A DNA stretch of 64,000 nucleotides from Piezodorus guildinii (lineage: Eukaryota; Arthropoda; Insecta; Hemiptera; Pentatomidae), in contig CM041292.1 of NCBI GenBank assembly GCA_023052935.1, forward strand, positions 196,284,299 to 196,348,298, in the 5' to 3' direction. Positions within the stretch are counted from its first letter, which is position 1. Each line of letters begins with the position of its first letter. Both the position numbers and the translations under genes were made by a program. Below, in pieces: positions 9,524 through 20,261 of the stretch. Under the pieces are notes generated by a model. It did no database searches. It saw only the letters and a list, made by a program, of their open reading frames with translations, and was not told the DNA's origin.

Positions 9524-10436
9524 TCACGTGAAATGTCCGTTTTCAAGGTAAAGGATTTTTATTAAAAATACGATATGAAAACAAGATAATTTTATTCCAA
9601 GTATGTACCTTCTTTTTCTACACATTTTTCCCAACGTGACACCAACTTATTTATTACCGAACCGAAACAATCTGAGCTTTGAAGTGAAACAAAATCTGAA
9701 AACGCACTTTTCACTTGATAATCATTTTCAAAAAGTTTTCCTTTGACGAAGTTGTCTAAATTCCTGAACAGGTGGTAATCTGTTGGAGACAAGTCGGGAG
9801 AATTGGTGGGTGCGGAAGAACTTCGTAGCCCAGTTCTTTCAATTTTTGCACGGTATTTTTTCAAACATGGGGACTTGCTGCCGCTTAGTAAGATCATGAG
9901 GTACCAATGTATGAACCTTTTTTACTTTCCCAATACACTTTAAATGTCTGGAAACGGTAGATGCACTTGCATTTAGTTGTGCTGCGAGTCCTTTAACTTT
10001 TTGGAAGGGGTTTCCTTCTACTGTATGTTTGAGGACATAGTTGTCTATTACGGACGGAGGTCTTCCTCGGGGCAAGTTTTCCAAGTCGGTATACCCAGCT
10101 GAAAACTTAGCAAACCAACGGCGAATGGTCCGTTCATTAACACTTCCTTCCCCAAACGCCTTGCAAATATTTCTAGCGGCCTCAGCTGCTGAAACGCCGA
10201 GTATAAACGCGTACAAAAATATTACTCGAAAATCGCGTGTTTCCATGTTCATATTTGGAGGTATACTAAAAAGTAGGTAGTTAATTGGGAAGCTAATGTT
10301 TATCATACAAAGTTAGAAGATTAGTAACTGTTTATTTTAAATATGTAAACATTCGGAAGAAAACAATAGAGACCTGAAAAATCCTTTATATATTTCAGAA
10401 ACTATAAAAACGGACATTTCATGTGAAACAATCCAA
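9524..10436 (-). mobile_element. Mariner element with internal deletion
   Basis: 913 bp bounded by TA dinucleotides (9522-9523 and 10437-10438) and by ~30-bp imperfect inverted repeats whose shared core is TGAAATGTCCGTTTT. The minus strand encodes parts of a mariner transposase. Full mariners are about 1.3 kb; here the middle of the gene, with the first two catalytic aspartates, is gone. The ends look intact, so the copy may once have been moved by a relative in trans. Confidence 0.92.
9592..10252 (-). pseudogene. Mariner transposase, deleted and frameshifted
   Basis: The start used here is the ATG at 10252 (MNMETRDF), which fits the family better than the upstream ATG at 10306. The N-terminal part has both helix-turn-helix regions: GEGSVNERTIRRWFAKF and later SASTVSRHLKCIGKVKK. 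Coding breaks just after HDLTKRQQ near 9876. It resumes in other frames with ELGYEVLPHPP and NSPDLSPTDYHLF (the block carrying the third catalytic aspartate), and ends EKCVEKEGTYLE. About 170 residues are missing and there are at least two frame changes, so it is non-functional. Confidence 0.92.
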
Positions 10437-10438
10437 TA

Positions 10439-11053
10439 TATTAAAAATAGTTTTATTAATACTAAATGTTTATCCCCTTTTATGCTACCTGATCCAATAG
10501 TGAATTGTTATGTTAAACACACTAATGGATAAATAAACTTATGTATGGTTAATGATACCTTTTAAAAGGAATACCAATATTTTTTGTATAATACAGTATG
10601 TACATATTTAAAACATATTAGTTAATACATTTTCGGATTTACCGCTGCCCTATAGATTCAGCGGCCGAAACCATAGCAACCTCTATATTTATGAATTAGC
10701 TGTATATGTAGAAATCAGTTCATCCGTACGAAAAATACGGTTCAAATGTAAAAAAAAATGTTTATAAAAATTAAAAACAAATACCCCACATTGATTGTTG
10801 GATACTGTCATTGTCAATAAAGTTTAGTATCTGCACAACAGATATATTCCAATATCACACATAATGTGATAATGTGTCAATATTTGAAGATCTATCCCGG
10901 AGATTGTGCGGAAATGGGTCAATCCACCGATCCATGAGGGAACAAAATCACCATCGTCTCCCACAGATATTTTTTCAATTATTTTGTATTTTCTACAATA
11001 CAATATAATGTACTCTAATATCTTCAATATTCCAGATTTACAAATACATTTTT
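10439..11053. other. Unassigned AT-rich region
   Basis: No repeat, RNA or coding signature recognised; open frames at 10824-11027 and 10906-11160 overlap on opposite strands and show no motif. Confidence 0.4.
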
Positions 11054-11807
11054 ACTTTCACTTACTATATATAGTAAGGGGAAGTATTGCGATCGTGAAA
11101 TTTTTCGAATTCCAGTTTTCAACGGAAATACAGGTTTTAGGGTCTCCTGAGTCCAAATAACCAAGTCCCGCAAAAAGGTCTGTGTGTGTGTGTGTGTGTG
11201 GAACTCCTGGGCGGAAACGGTAAGTCCTATGAAACTGAAATTTGATATTTAAGAGAACTATACGCCCGAGATGTGACAAAACTTTTTTCATCAAGAAGAG
11301 GCACTTTATACCATGCATTTTGCACCTTTTTTCGATTTTCTCGCTTAAATGCCAATATTTTAAATTTTTTTTCTCCAAAGTACCTTCAATTTTGTTGATT
11401 CTATAAAAATAGCTATATAATCTTGTTACCACTGATGAATAACCGGTAAATATATAAATTGAATGTATTCGATACCCAACTAAAAGAGAAAACAGAAAAA
11501 ATATTTTTTAATGCAATTTTTCGTTTTTGAACATAAGAACAATAATATACATGTATGATATACCGTTGGAAAGCTAAAGATTTTAGAAAAAATATCATTT
11601 CATACACATGCTTTTAAATGTCAATAGAGAGTGTTAAAAAGAAGATAAAACTAACTGATTATTTTAGATAATATGAGTTTCTATAGAAATTCAATTTAAT
11701 TAATTATATAATAGTTTCACGTATTTTTATCTCTAACTGTATTTGAAAATTCTTTCATGGATTTTAAAAATGGAGGTAAGTGAAAGTCATGTGTTACCCG
11801 CACCAGA
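11054..11807 (+). mobile_element. H-family copy H2, internally deleted
   Basis: Both ends are present (ACTTTCACTTAC start; GTAAGTGAAAGT and CCAGA end), with T runs outside. About 130 bp are missing near 11340, where CGATTTTCTCG jumps to CTTAAATGCC. A GT run lies at about 11180-11199. Confidence 0.78.
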
Positions 11808-12184
11808 TTTTTTTATTTAATATATTCCCAAAGCCAATAGTTGAATGTCTTGTCACGTAGCATCACCATCGCGCAGATTATTCCCCTTTGCTAAGCTAAG
11901 AGCTACTTCCCTTGCTCTCGTTTTAGAATGTTGTATGAAATGGAAATAATAAGCTAAATGGAAGGGAAGGAATAATGGATGAGCTGCCAAGAAGGCCCCT
12001 GACGTAAGTTGGACCCTGATGAATAGAGTTGCATAAGCGTGTCCTGTCCGTTCCCAATTCCCGATCGCTTCTCCCCTTATGGCAACCCCAGCCGATACTT
12101 TCCTATTTATTGTCTCGATTCATATCCTTTTTGTCACAAAAAAATGTCTTAAATAAAAATTAAAAAAAAAAAAAAAATAAAAAA
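11808..12184. other. Unassigned block between inverted H copies
   Basis: Sits between H2 (plus) and H3 (minus), which face each other. The part 11830-12130 has noticeably more G and C than its surroundings and no copy elsewhere in the window. It ends in a long A run near 12150-12180. It could be a SINE or an unrelated single-copy segment; no promoter boxes are visible. Confidence 0.4.
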
Positions 12185-12599
12185 TTTGGTGCGGGCAACA
12201 CACGACTTTCACTTACCTCCGTTTTTAAAATCGATTAAAGAATTTTCAAATACAGTAAGAGATCAAAATGAGTGAAACCATTAAAGAATTAGTTCTATAG
12301 AAACATGTGTTTTATTAAAAAATCGTTTATATTATTATCTAAAACAGTCACTTAGTTTTATCGGTTTTTTTATGACTCTCTATTAACTTGTAAAAGCTTG
12401 TGTATGAGATAATATTTTTTCTAAAATCTTTAGCTTTCCAACGGTATATCATACATGTATTTTACTGCTCTTCTGTTCAAATACGAAAAATTGCATTAAA
12501 AAATATGTTTTCTGTTTTCTCCTTTAGTTGGGTATCGAATTTATTCAATTTATATACTTACCTGTTTTTCATCAGCGTTAACAAGATAATATAGTTATT
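12185..12599 (-). mobile_element. H-family copy H3, 3' half
   Basis: Minus-strand H sequence from its 3' tail up to the TCTATAAAAATAAC region, where copy H4 interrupts it. The other half is 13519-13984. Confidence 0.85.
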
Positions 12600-13518
12600 A
12601 CTTTCACTTACTATATATAGTAAGGAAAGTATTGCGATCGTGAAAATTTTCGAATTCCAGTTTTCAACGGAAATACACGTTTTAGGGTCCCTGAGTCCAA
12701 ATAACCAAGTCCCGCAAAAAGGTCTGTGTGTGTGTGTGTGTGTGTGTCTGTGTGTGTGTGTGTGTGTGTGGTAACTCCCGGGCGGAAACGGTAAGTCCTA
12801 TGAAACTGAAATTTCATATTTAAGACAACTATACGCCCGAGACGTGACAAAACTTTTTCATCAAAATGAGCCTACCAGAAGAGGCACTTTATATTATGCA
12901 TTTTTCACCTTTTTTTCGATTTTCTCTAAAACGGTTCCGACGATTTGATTAAACTCGCTATATCGATGTAAATTTAATGGGCTTTAATATCATGTAGGTT
13001 TTATTTGGATAAAAATGGTCTGACAGGGCTTAAATGCCGATATTTTAAATTTTATTCCCCTAAAGTACCTTTAATTTTTTAGATTCAATAATAATAACTG
13101 GATTATCTTGTTAACGCTGATGAAAAACTGGTAAATATATAAATTGAATAAATTCGATACCCAACTAAAGGAGAAAAACAGAAAAAATATATTTTTAATG
13201 AAATTTTTCGTTTTTGAACATAAAAGCAGTAATATACATGTATAATATACCGTTGGAAAGCTAAAGATTTTAGAAAAAATATCATCTCATACACAAGCTT
13301 TTAGAAGTTAATAGAGAGTGATGAGAAGAAGATAAACTAACTGATTATTTTAGATAATATTATAATATATTTTTTAATAAAACACATGTTTCTATATAAA
13401 TTCAATTTGATTAATTCCTTAATAGTTTCACGTATTTTTATCTCTAACTGTATTTGAAAATTCTTTCATTGATTTTTAAAATCGAGGTAAGTGAAAGTCG
13501 TGTGTTGCCCGCACCAGA
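12600..13518 (+). mobile_element. H-family copy H4, full length, nested in H3
   Basis: 919 bp from ACTTTCACTTAC to GCACCAGA. It includes a long GT tract (about 12724-12770), the inner palindrome CTTACTATATATAGTAAG at the 5' end, and the 3' sequence GTGTGTTGCCCGCAC that folds with a 5-bp stem. It lies inside H3 in opposite orientation. Removing it rejoins H3 at a run of T with no clear lost or duplicated bases beyond T-run length, consistent with insertion between two T residues. Confidence 0.88.
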
Positions 13519-13984
13519 TTTTTTTTATTAGATCTACAAAATTAAAGGTACTTTAGGGGAAGCAAATTTAAAATATCGGCATTTAAGCCCTGTCAGACCA
13601 TTTTAATCAGAATAAAACCTACATGATATTAAAGCCTATTAAATTTTACATCGATATAGCGAGTTTAATCAAAATCGTCGGAACTTTTTTCGAGAAAATC
13701 GAAAAAAGGTGCAAAATTCACGGTATAAAGTGGCTCTTCTGGTAAGCTCATTTTGATGAAAAAGGTTTTGTAACGTCTCAGGCGTATAGTTGTCTTAAAT
13801 ATGAAATTTCAGTTTCATAGGACTTACCGTTTCCGCCCAGGAGTTTCCGCCACACACAGAACTTTTTGCGGGCTTAGTTATTTGGACTCGAGGGACCCTA
13901 AAACGTGTATTTCCGTTGAAAACTGGAATTAGAAAATTTTCACGATCGTAATACTTCCCCTTTCTATATATAGTAAGTGAAAGT
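13519..13984 (-). mobile_element. H-family copy H3, 5' half
   Basis: Continues H3 from the T-rich junction through the complement of AAAGTACCTTTAATTTTGT and on to the 5' end, GTAAGTGAAAGT at 13984. The GT tract has shrunk to CACACACAGA. Confidence 0.85.
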
Positions 13985-14632
13985 AAAAATACTGCTTCAC
14001 TATTTTTCCCTGACTGGGAAAAAATAAATTTGCAATCACACAGGAAATAGATGAAATATAAAAGTTAAAGAAAGAAATAAAAAAAAAAAAAAAAAAAACT
14101 AACAATCTTTATTCTTAATCTTCAATGTACATTTAGACATTGGTGACATATTTTATAAAAACCAGGACAGATCTCTAAGTGATAGGTCCTAGCGATAAAT
14201 ATTATATAACAACAAATATTTTCCATTCAATTGGTGATTCGGGAAAAATTAATAAATAAAAAAACTCTAACTTTACAACCCATAATAGGTCTTGGCTTAA
14301 GTGCATATCGGTAATTCATACTCTTTCCGGCCATCCAAGGAGTTGATTAGAACTTGTTTCCCCCATTTCGGGTAACCATATTTAACAGGCTGGATGTGCC
14401 TCAGAACAGTCTCCATACCCCAAAATTGCTCCACAGCAAAAATACCTAAATAAATAATTCTGTCCAGGCCGAGATTCGAATCCAGGACTCGAAGTTTTTA
14501 TTAGGAAAATGTCATCAATTTTTATATCCGATTTTTATAAATAGCGTTTCGAAAAACTCCCAAGTTAAAAAATGTAGACAAAATGTATCTATTAGCAACG
14601 CATTTTATATAATAAAAAAAATTCTGGTGCGG
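13985..14632 (-). repeat. Decayed SINE (~14290-14490) and an older repeat (~14120-14260)
   Basis: GATTCGAATCCAGGAC near 14472 is the complement of a Pol III B box, so a minus-strand tRNA-derived SINE is likely here, though its body is degraded. The stretch from about 14120 shares ACATTTAGACATTGGTG and GATAGGTCCTAGCGATAAAT-like sequence with the DNA around S2 at 2.07-2.43 kb. Confidence 0.5.
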
Positions 14633-14760
14633 GCAGCAAACAACTTTCACATATCTCAGCTGTTAAAATCAATTTAAAAACTATTAAATGAACATAAAGT
14701 TAGGAAAATTAATCAAGTTAATTTTAAAAAAATTAATAAATATATGCTAAAGCTATTTCC
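14633..14760 (-). mobile_element. H-family fragment H10 (3' end)
   Basis: Begins TCTGGTGCGGGCAGCAAACA, the complement of the H 3' tail, and runs about 130 bp before ending. Confidence 0.72.
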
Positions 14761-14764
14761 AATA

Positions 14765-14850
14765 GTGAATAAATTAAAGGAGTTGGGCTATGAAATCACA
14801 CCGCACCATCCGTATTCACCTGATCTATCCCCAGTCTAACACTTTTTTGG
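14765..14850 (+). pseudogene. Mariner transposase remnant
   Basis: A short frame reads KLKELGYEITPHHPYSPDLS and, after a stop, HFFG. This is the mariner block around the third catalytic aspartate. No terminal repeats or other parts remain nearby. Confidence 0.75.
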
Positions 14851-16764
14851 AGTTGAGAGGAATAGAATTGAATAGAATAGAAATAATTTTTATTCTGGGT
14901 AAACTAAGGTAGTTATGCGCAATAAATAATATTTCTTTTTTATATTCAAAATCTGATATTTGTTATAAAACATCAATGTTGTTGAGCGTCTGTTTGGGAA
15001 TACAGGAGGTATTGGAACAGTTAGGAATTGAATGATGATAGGGAAAAAGCATGGCGGATATGAGTAGGTAGGGAATTTCAGAGATTAGCAGAGCTGACAA
15101 GAAAGGAATGATCAAAAATCGTTTATATTTTAGGAAAAAAAGAAAATTGTAGGAGCGAGGAAATTTTTTAAATAAAAATCTGGACATTAAAACGGCGTTT
15201 TCATAATTTCAACACGTGACTTAATATTTTTCAAATTTGGAATAAAAAACTTGGTAAGCCGTCGGCAGAAGTATTTTGATACTAATGGTGAATAATTTGA
15301 ATAAAATATATGTTTAATCTGATCTATATTTTTTTAAATTTTCTTCCTGATTCTACAAAAGGCCATCCATTTATATGTGTTACAAGCCAATTGTAATAAC
15401 GTATATATCGTTAGAATTTTGTTGGTAATATTTTCAGTATAAATACTGCTTTTAAAACATCTGACTTGTCCTGTACCAGGTATCGCTCTTTCCATGAAAA
15501 ACTCCACTCCCACTCTAATCCACTAGTTTCAATCCTTGCTTCCTCTTCGATTCCTGACAAACCGCCGAGGCATTTGAAAAGTAGATGGCCTCAAGAACTT
15601 CTTGTTTAGATTCACTACTAAAGTGCTGTCAATGGGCAGTTTCTCTTCATGTATTTTATCATTAAGTAGCATATTTACTTGTTGTATGAAAATATACAGT
15701 TGTAAATGTCAATAAAATAAATTTAAAAAACAAAACAAAAATATCTGAGTTATCTGTGGATACCATTCATTTCCTTTAAGCTACCTTATAAAAACATCGG
15801 AAGAACAAAAGAGCCGACGAAAGAGGAAGCAAGGATATTCTGGAAGACTGCCAATCCGAGGAAGCAGCTACCTACGAGTTTGGCATTCACTAAGATTAAT
15901 TACATCTGGTTTTTCTTATCATGGGCTATAGAGGAATACAAAATTATTTTGAGGTTATTGACTGTGAGGTTTGAAGTAACTATGACTGAGAGAAACTGTA
16001 TCAAGATTGTTTGACATGTAACTTACAGATAATTAACATATATCTTCACATGCTCCTTTCCAATCTTCTTTCAAATCTCTCCTTTCTTTCAAATACCTTC
16101 TTGATTCCCAATCAAATGCCAACTAATTTCAGTACAGCGATTAAAGTGATGTGAGAAATGTCTACACTTCATAACATAAATGATAGTAAAGTTTACTTTC
16201 ATTTCTATTTTTAATTATTCTAATGTTTTTGTTTTTTTTTGGTTTGTTAGTTCTATATTACATTTAGATATTACTGCATTTTTCTAATTTATATTTTTCA
16301 TTTCTCTCTCTTTTCATCAATTAAAATAATTGTAAATTATTATTGCAATCATTAATATTATTAGTTTTTTTATGTGTTTTTTGGCCAGTTGTAATCATTA
16401 TTTTTTTGTACATGTGTATTATTCTCAAGGGACTTAGTCCCAGAATAAAGTTCTTTTTTCATTCATTCATATATTTTTACAGAGACACTGAAAAAGATGT
16501 AATGCAATTGAAACATTCAGGAAATGATAATTTGAAAATTATCAGGCTTTCAATAAATATTTCAAAGTTTTATGAGGGGACATCACTGGTGCGTGATAGA
16601 GATGAGGGTAGAACGCAAAGTAGCGACGTAACGTAGGGGAGAGGAGGAAGGGGCATCAACTAAGGGTGACACTTTACAAGGGGCGGAAAAACCGCTTGAA
16701 CTCCTTCTTTTATTATTTTTTATTATGATGTTCATCATATTAAAAGAAAAAGAAAAATAGTTAG
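14851..16764. other. AT-rich region with likely LINE 3' remnants
   Basis: A minus-strand open frame at 14963-15187 vaguely resembles the C-terminal tail of Jockey/CR1-type LINE proteins (low confidence). At 16429-16441 the small palindrome GGGACTTAGTCCC lies in a context, ending AGAATAAAG, that recurs in minus orientation near 34696-34709 at the end of a CR1-like LINE. The stretch around 16200-16480 is therefore probably the plus-strand 3' end of the same LINE family. The rest, including 15480-16020, is unassigned. Confidence 0.4.
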
Positions 16765-16820
16765 AGCGCTAAAAACACGACTTTTACTTATTTCCGTTGT
16801 TAAAATTATTTACAATTTTT

Positions 16821-17264
16821 TTAACCTTTATCTCCTTTTCTTCGGAGTGTTATATTCTTCAGGGGTTTTCCCCCCTAATAATGATTTAGCTTTAAACCGA
16901 AGCTCCCGGGGAAGTTTGGAATTTTCTGACCGTCTTGTCATGTGTTCTTTGAACAAAGATGATCCCAGCTTCTTAATACAATCATAAAGGTGGGTAAAAT
17001 AACACGATCACGAGACGTTTCTTTCAACAAATTGAAAAACACACTTTAAAAAAATCCGAACAGTTATGGTGAGGTGAGGTCTATAGGACCCCAATAACAC
17101 TGTCCTAAAGCAATACCGAAAAAAAAAAAACTAAAAAAGGATGCTATATTACAATCATGTCGAGACAGAAAATGTCAGGTTTTTACAATCCGATCGGATC
17201 CGGACAATGGGATTTACAAAACTTTTAAGGTCCTGTATACCCCACCTCATCAGTTAAAGGTTAA
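16821..17264. mobile_element. TTAA-flanked MITE (piggyBac-like), nested in H11
   Basis: 436 bp between two TTAA sites (16821-16824 and 17261-17264). The ends are short imperfect inverted repeats, CCTTTATCT and the complement of AGTTAAAGG. TTAA duplication is the hallmark of piggyBac-superfamily elements. The H sequence continues correctly from one side to the other when it is removed. No coding capacity. Confidence 0.6.
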
Positions 17265-17314
17265 ATACAGTTAAAAATGAAAAAAAAAAATGTGCACTTT
17301 ATTAAATTATCTGT

Positions 17315-17625
17315 TTGTTTCTTAGTTTATTCATTTGACGTCACTTTATGCTACTATGACTAATCGGACGATGCTACAGTGTGAGTCCTAAATTTTGCCT
17401 ATCCAGGTTTAATAAGGATATCTTTAACGAGTAATTTGCATCGCACAGGCAAAAGCCTACTATTTAACATCTCCTCAGAAGGACGGCATATCTAAGCATT
17501 TTTATTCCTATTAAAAGATCCTACGGTCATTTGTCGTGTTCGAAACTTCGACCTTGGGTAAAGAAAGCTGTTATACTAGCCAATACACCACAGATGACTC
17601 CGAACATCATTACCTAAAAATATCA
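17315..17625 (-). repeat. tRNA-derived SINE, family B, minus copy (in H11)
   Basis: Shares ACGTCACTTTATGCTA, the CATCGCACAGGC block and a head like TGGCTAGTATAACAGC (complement) with the copy at 36045-36310 and with the plus copy at 32667-32995. Confidence 0.75.
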
Positions 17626-18329
17626 GTTAGTTTTATCGGCTTTTTATCACTCTTTTTAACTTTCATACTTTTTTGAATAGCATAATATTTTTCAAAATAA
17701 AATTCCTAGCTTTCCAACGGTATAATAATATCTATATTACTATTATTATGTATGGAAAAAAAATATTGTATATTTAGCCGTCATTTATCAATTCTATAAA
17801 ATTATATTGTTAATTATTTGGAACAACAAAATTAAAGATACTTTAGAGGAAAACAAATTAAAATTAGGCATTTAAGCCCGGTAAGACTATCTCATTCAAA
17901 GTGAAGCCTACATGGTATTAAGGCCAATTAATTACAGCGAGTTTAATCAAAATCGCTAGAGCCGTTTATGAGAAAATCCTAACAATTTTCAAAATGCCTC
18001 TTCTGATTAGACGAATTAGTTGCAGTAACACCTCGAGTATAAATAAGCTTCCAAAATACAAAATTTCATTTCTATACAACTAATCGTATTCCAGCTAGAT
18101 TTATACACACGGACGGAGAAACACAGACTTCATCATTCGGACTCAGGGGACCCTAAAAGGTGTATTTCCGGTGACAGCTCAAATTCAAAAATGTTCACGA
18201 TCGCATACTTTCCCTTATTATATATGTAGGCAAGGGAATGTAAACATACAGAATATTGATTCGACCATTAATAAGATTATACGAAATATTGCCTAGCAAT
18301 TGAGCTTTCCCATAATATTTACGTAGAAA

Positions 18330-18640
18330 GAGTCCTTGTATAGGCATGGGAAGTAAGATGGACAGTCATTGCCTGTCCAATCATCAGTCTGCTGATGATC
18401 AAGTGCTCATCTCTTCAAAAACAGAGGATCTGGAATACATGAGGGGAAAAATTAACCAAGAATACTTGGGCTGGGGGTAGGAAATCAGCAAAGGAAAAAC
18501 GATATATTTATTTGTCATTCGAGCCAGTGCCGTCGATAAAAAATTCCACACCTTATTTAGATGAGGGACCAATAAACCTAAAGCTCTGGTTACAACTTGA
18601 AGCTGGCTAAAGGACATAGGACAACATTGAAACAAAGGTG
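18330..18640 (+). pseudogene. LINE reverse transcriptase fragment (motif C)
   Basis: A plus frame reads NHQSADDQVLISSKTEDLEY and on to LGWGLEISKGK. ADDQ is an RT motif C of the FADDQ type found in some LINEs, and the following block fits the palm/thumb border. Stops and a frame change occur on both sides. The minus-strand open frame at 18399-18635 is its shadow. Confidence 0.65.
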
Positions 18641-18903
18641 TTTTTTTCGATTAAATGGGATGACTGATCGTAATAAAACTAACCGATTAAAATACCAATA
18701 TGTGAAAATATCTTTTCTTTGATAATGCTGGATAGGATGTACAAGGTTTCTTACAAAGGTTTAGTCTTATTGTGGGTGCAGAAACTAGACTTTAAAAAAA
18801 ACAAAAGAGTTGATAATACCTATAGATGAGGAAGATGGTTGGGGGTGCGTCATAAAATAGAAACACACATTTAAAACAAGTGCTATTTTAATTATGTGCC
18901 GAC

Positions 18904-18933
18904 GTTTCGGCCTACATTGTGGGCCTTCATCAG
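18904..18933 (-). ncRNA. Hammerhead ribozyme-like core in PLE terminal repeat
   Basis: Minus strand: CTGATGA, then AGGCC-CACAATGTA-GGCC as stem-loop II, then GAAAC followed by GTC. These are the two conserved boxes of the hammerhead catalytic core in the right order. Hammerheads with very short stem III are known in PLE terminal repeats. Stem I pairing was not verified, so cleavage activity is unproven. Confidence 0.6.
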
Positions 18934-19010
18934 GGTTGAATCTGAGACGGTGTCTAAAAAAGTCACTTCTTTGACTTCTGACATCTTTAGACACCGTCTC
19001 AGAGTCAACC

Positions 19011-19039
19011 CTGATGAAGCCCACAATGTAGGCCGAAAC
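19011..19039 (+). ncRNA. Second hammerhead-like core, opposite arm
   Basis: Plus strand copy: CTGATGA, AGCCC-ACAATGTA-GGCC, GAAAC, then GTTGG. One base is lost in stem II compared with the other arm, so it is probably weaker. Confidence 0.5.
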
Positions 19040-19224
19040 GTTGGTACATAGTTAAAATAGTACTTGATTTAAATGTGTGTTTCTATTTTATGACCGCACC
19101 CCCAACCATCTTACTCATCTAAATTCACAACGGTCAACAAAAACTCCATCATAATAAGACCTATAGTCCGAATTTCAACTGTTAGGGAAGGAAATAACTT
19201 TTTTCTATATGACTAGGCATTTAT

Positions 19225-19809
19225 GTGATACATATTAAACCTATCAATCATTCTGTCTATAAATCCAATCTAGTAAACTTTTTCAAAGAAAAATAAAGCT
19301 ATTACTGACAGCTCAAGGTGTTTTACTATGGCATACTAAATTCTTTATTTTGTTTCCCCCAAACCATAATTTTTTCATAAGAACCATGCATTTTAGTATG
19401 GGAGTCATCTGTAAACATTTTAATTCATCACCTTTCTCTTTAAAAATTGTTACAAACATTCAGTCTATTCTCTTGTTGCCTAGCCTCGTAAAAGACGTTT
19501 TCCGTACTTCTTGTACCGAGTTTTTTTTCGTCATATTTTTTTAGAACTCGGCGAACAGTTGAAACGCTTATTATTTGTCTAGAAGTTCTGAAAAATACAT
19601 AACTAAGCTAAGGTTACTCGTTTAGGTATTGTTTTCTTATTTGATGAATAATCAGTCTTTCTGTTTTAACATTTAATAATTTTTGGACGCTCACTTTTTT
19701 TATTTCATATTTTATTATTATATCCTCTACTTTACTACTCTACTTTTAATATACTCCTACTTACATATTTTATTATTATATCTTCTACTCAGCCATCCAT
19801 ATATTCTCA

Positions 19810-19842
<33 letters not shown>

Positions 19843-20259
19843 TTTCAAGTATTTCTCTTTAAAAAATTATTCGAAGCCTTTGTTCGATTGTTGCGTTTTT
19901 ATTTTAGGGACTTATTTTTAAAATAATTCTTTCCAAGGTTCAGTATATATAACATGAGGAAGAAGAATTGTTTAGAAAACAAAATTGTGTCGAAGATTAG
20001 TGAGAATATGAACATTTAAAACCATTAAACAACAGGATATTACGATTTCCGAATACTTTTGACACTGAATGATCTTGTAATTTTACATTATTAATCAGAT
20101 ATTTTTAATAACAATAAACTTTTCGGTTATCTGGTCAGTGATTTTTCTTTAAGGGAGTCTCTTTTAAAGATTTATGAGTGAAAAATAATTATAAAAATTC
20201 ATATTTGTGAAATATACATATTAAATTAATAAAAATACGAATATTTTTGACACTCACTG
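19225..20259 (-). mobile_element. Tc1-like element, copy A (left-truncated)
   Basis: The right end is intact: TTTTTGACACTCACTG followed by TA at 20260-20261. A second inner copy of the motif (ATACTTTTGACACTGAATG) lies near 20056, about 185 bp inward. It aligns over its length with copy B (21192-22740). The minus strand holds decayed transposase sequence, including a block read as MVWR just after the helix-turn-helix region. Many stops; inactive. Confidence 0.8.
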
Positions 20260-20261
20260 TA

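Larger units (their letters stand above)
16765..18242 (-). mobile_element. H-family copy H11, old, with two nested insertions
   Basis: Diverged minus-strand copy: 3' tail near 16770-16820, middle from about 17265 and from about 17626, and 5' end near 18242 (GTAGGCAAGGGAATGT for GTAAGTGAAAGT). A TTAA-bounded MITE (16825-17260) and a SINE (about 17315-17625) split it. The rejoined sequence follows the H consensus. Confidence 0.72.
18824..19120. repeat. Fold-back of two Penelope-type terminal repeats
   Basis: Two arms, 18824-18958 and 18985-19120, are inverted copies of each other with ~26 bp between. The outer ends read GAAGATGGTTGGGGGTGCG and its complement. Each arm contains CTGATGA...GAAAC with a GGCC-paired stem between, a sequence typical of PLE terminal repeats. 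No RT or GIY-YIG coding lies between them. Confidence 0.75.

Noticed and set aside
12611..12850. Conserved short minus-strand peptide (FQFHRTYRFRPGV...) found in H1, H2, H4, H8 and H9
   Set aside because: It recurs only because the H DNA is repeated; the frame runs through the GT tract, changes length freely and has no conserved start.
18824..19120. Simple inverted-repeat MITE
   Set aside because: Both arms carry the hammerhead-type boxes known from Penelope terminal repeats, and no DNA-transposon terminal signature is seen.
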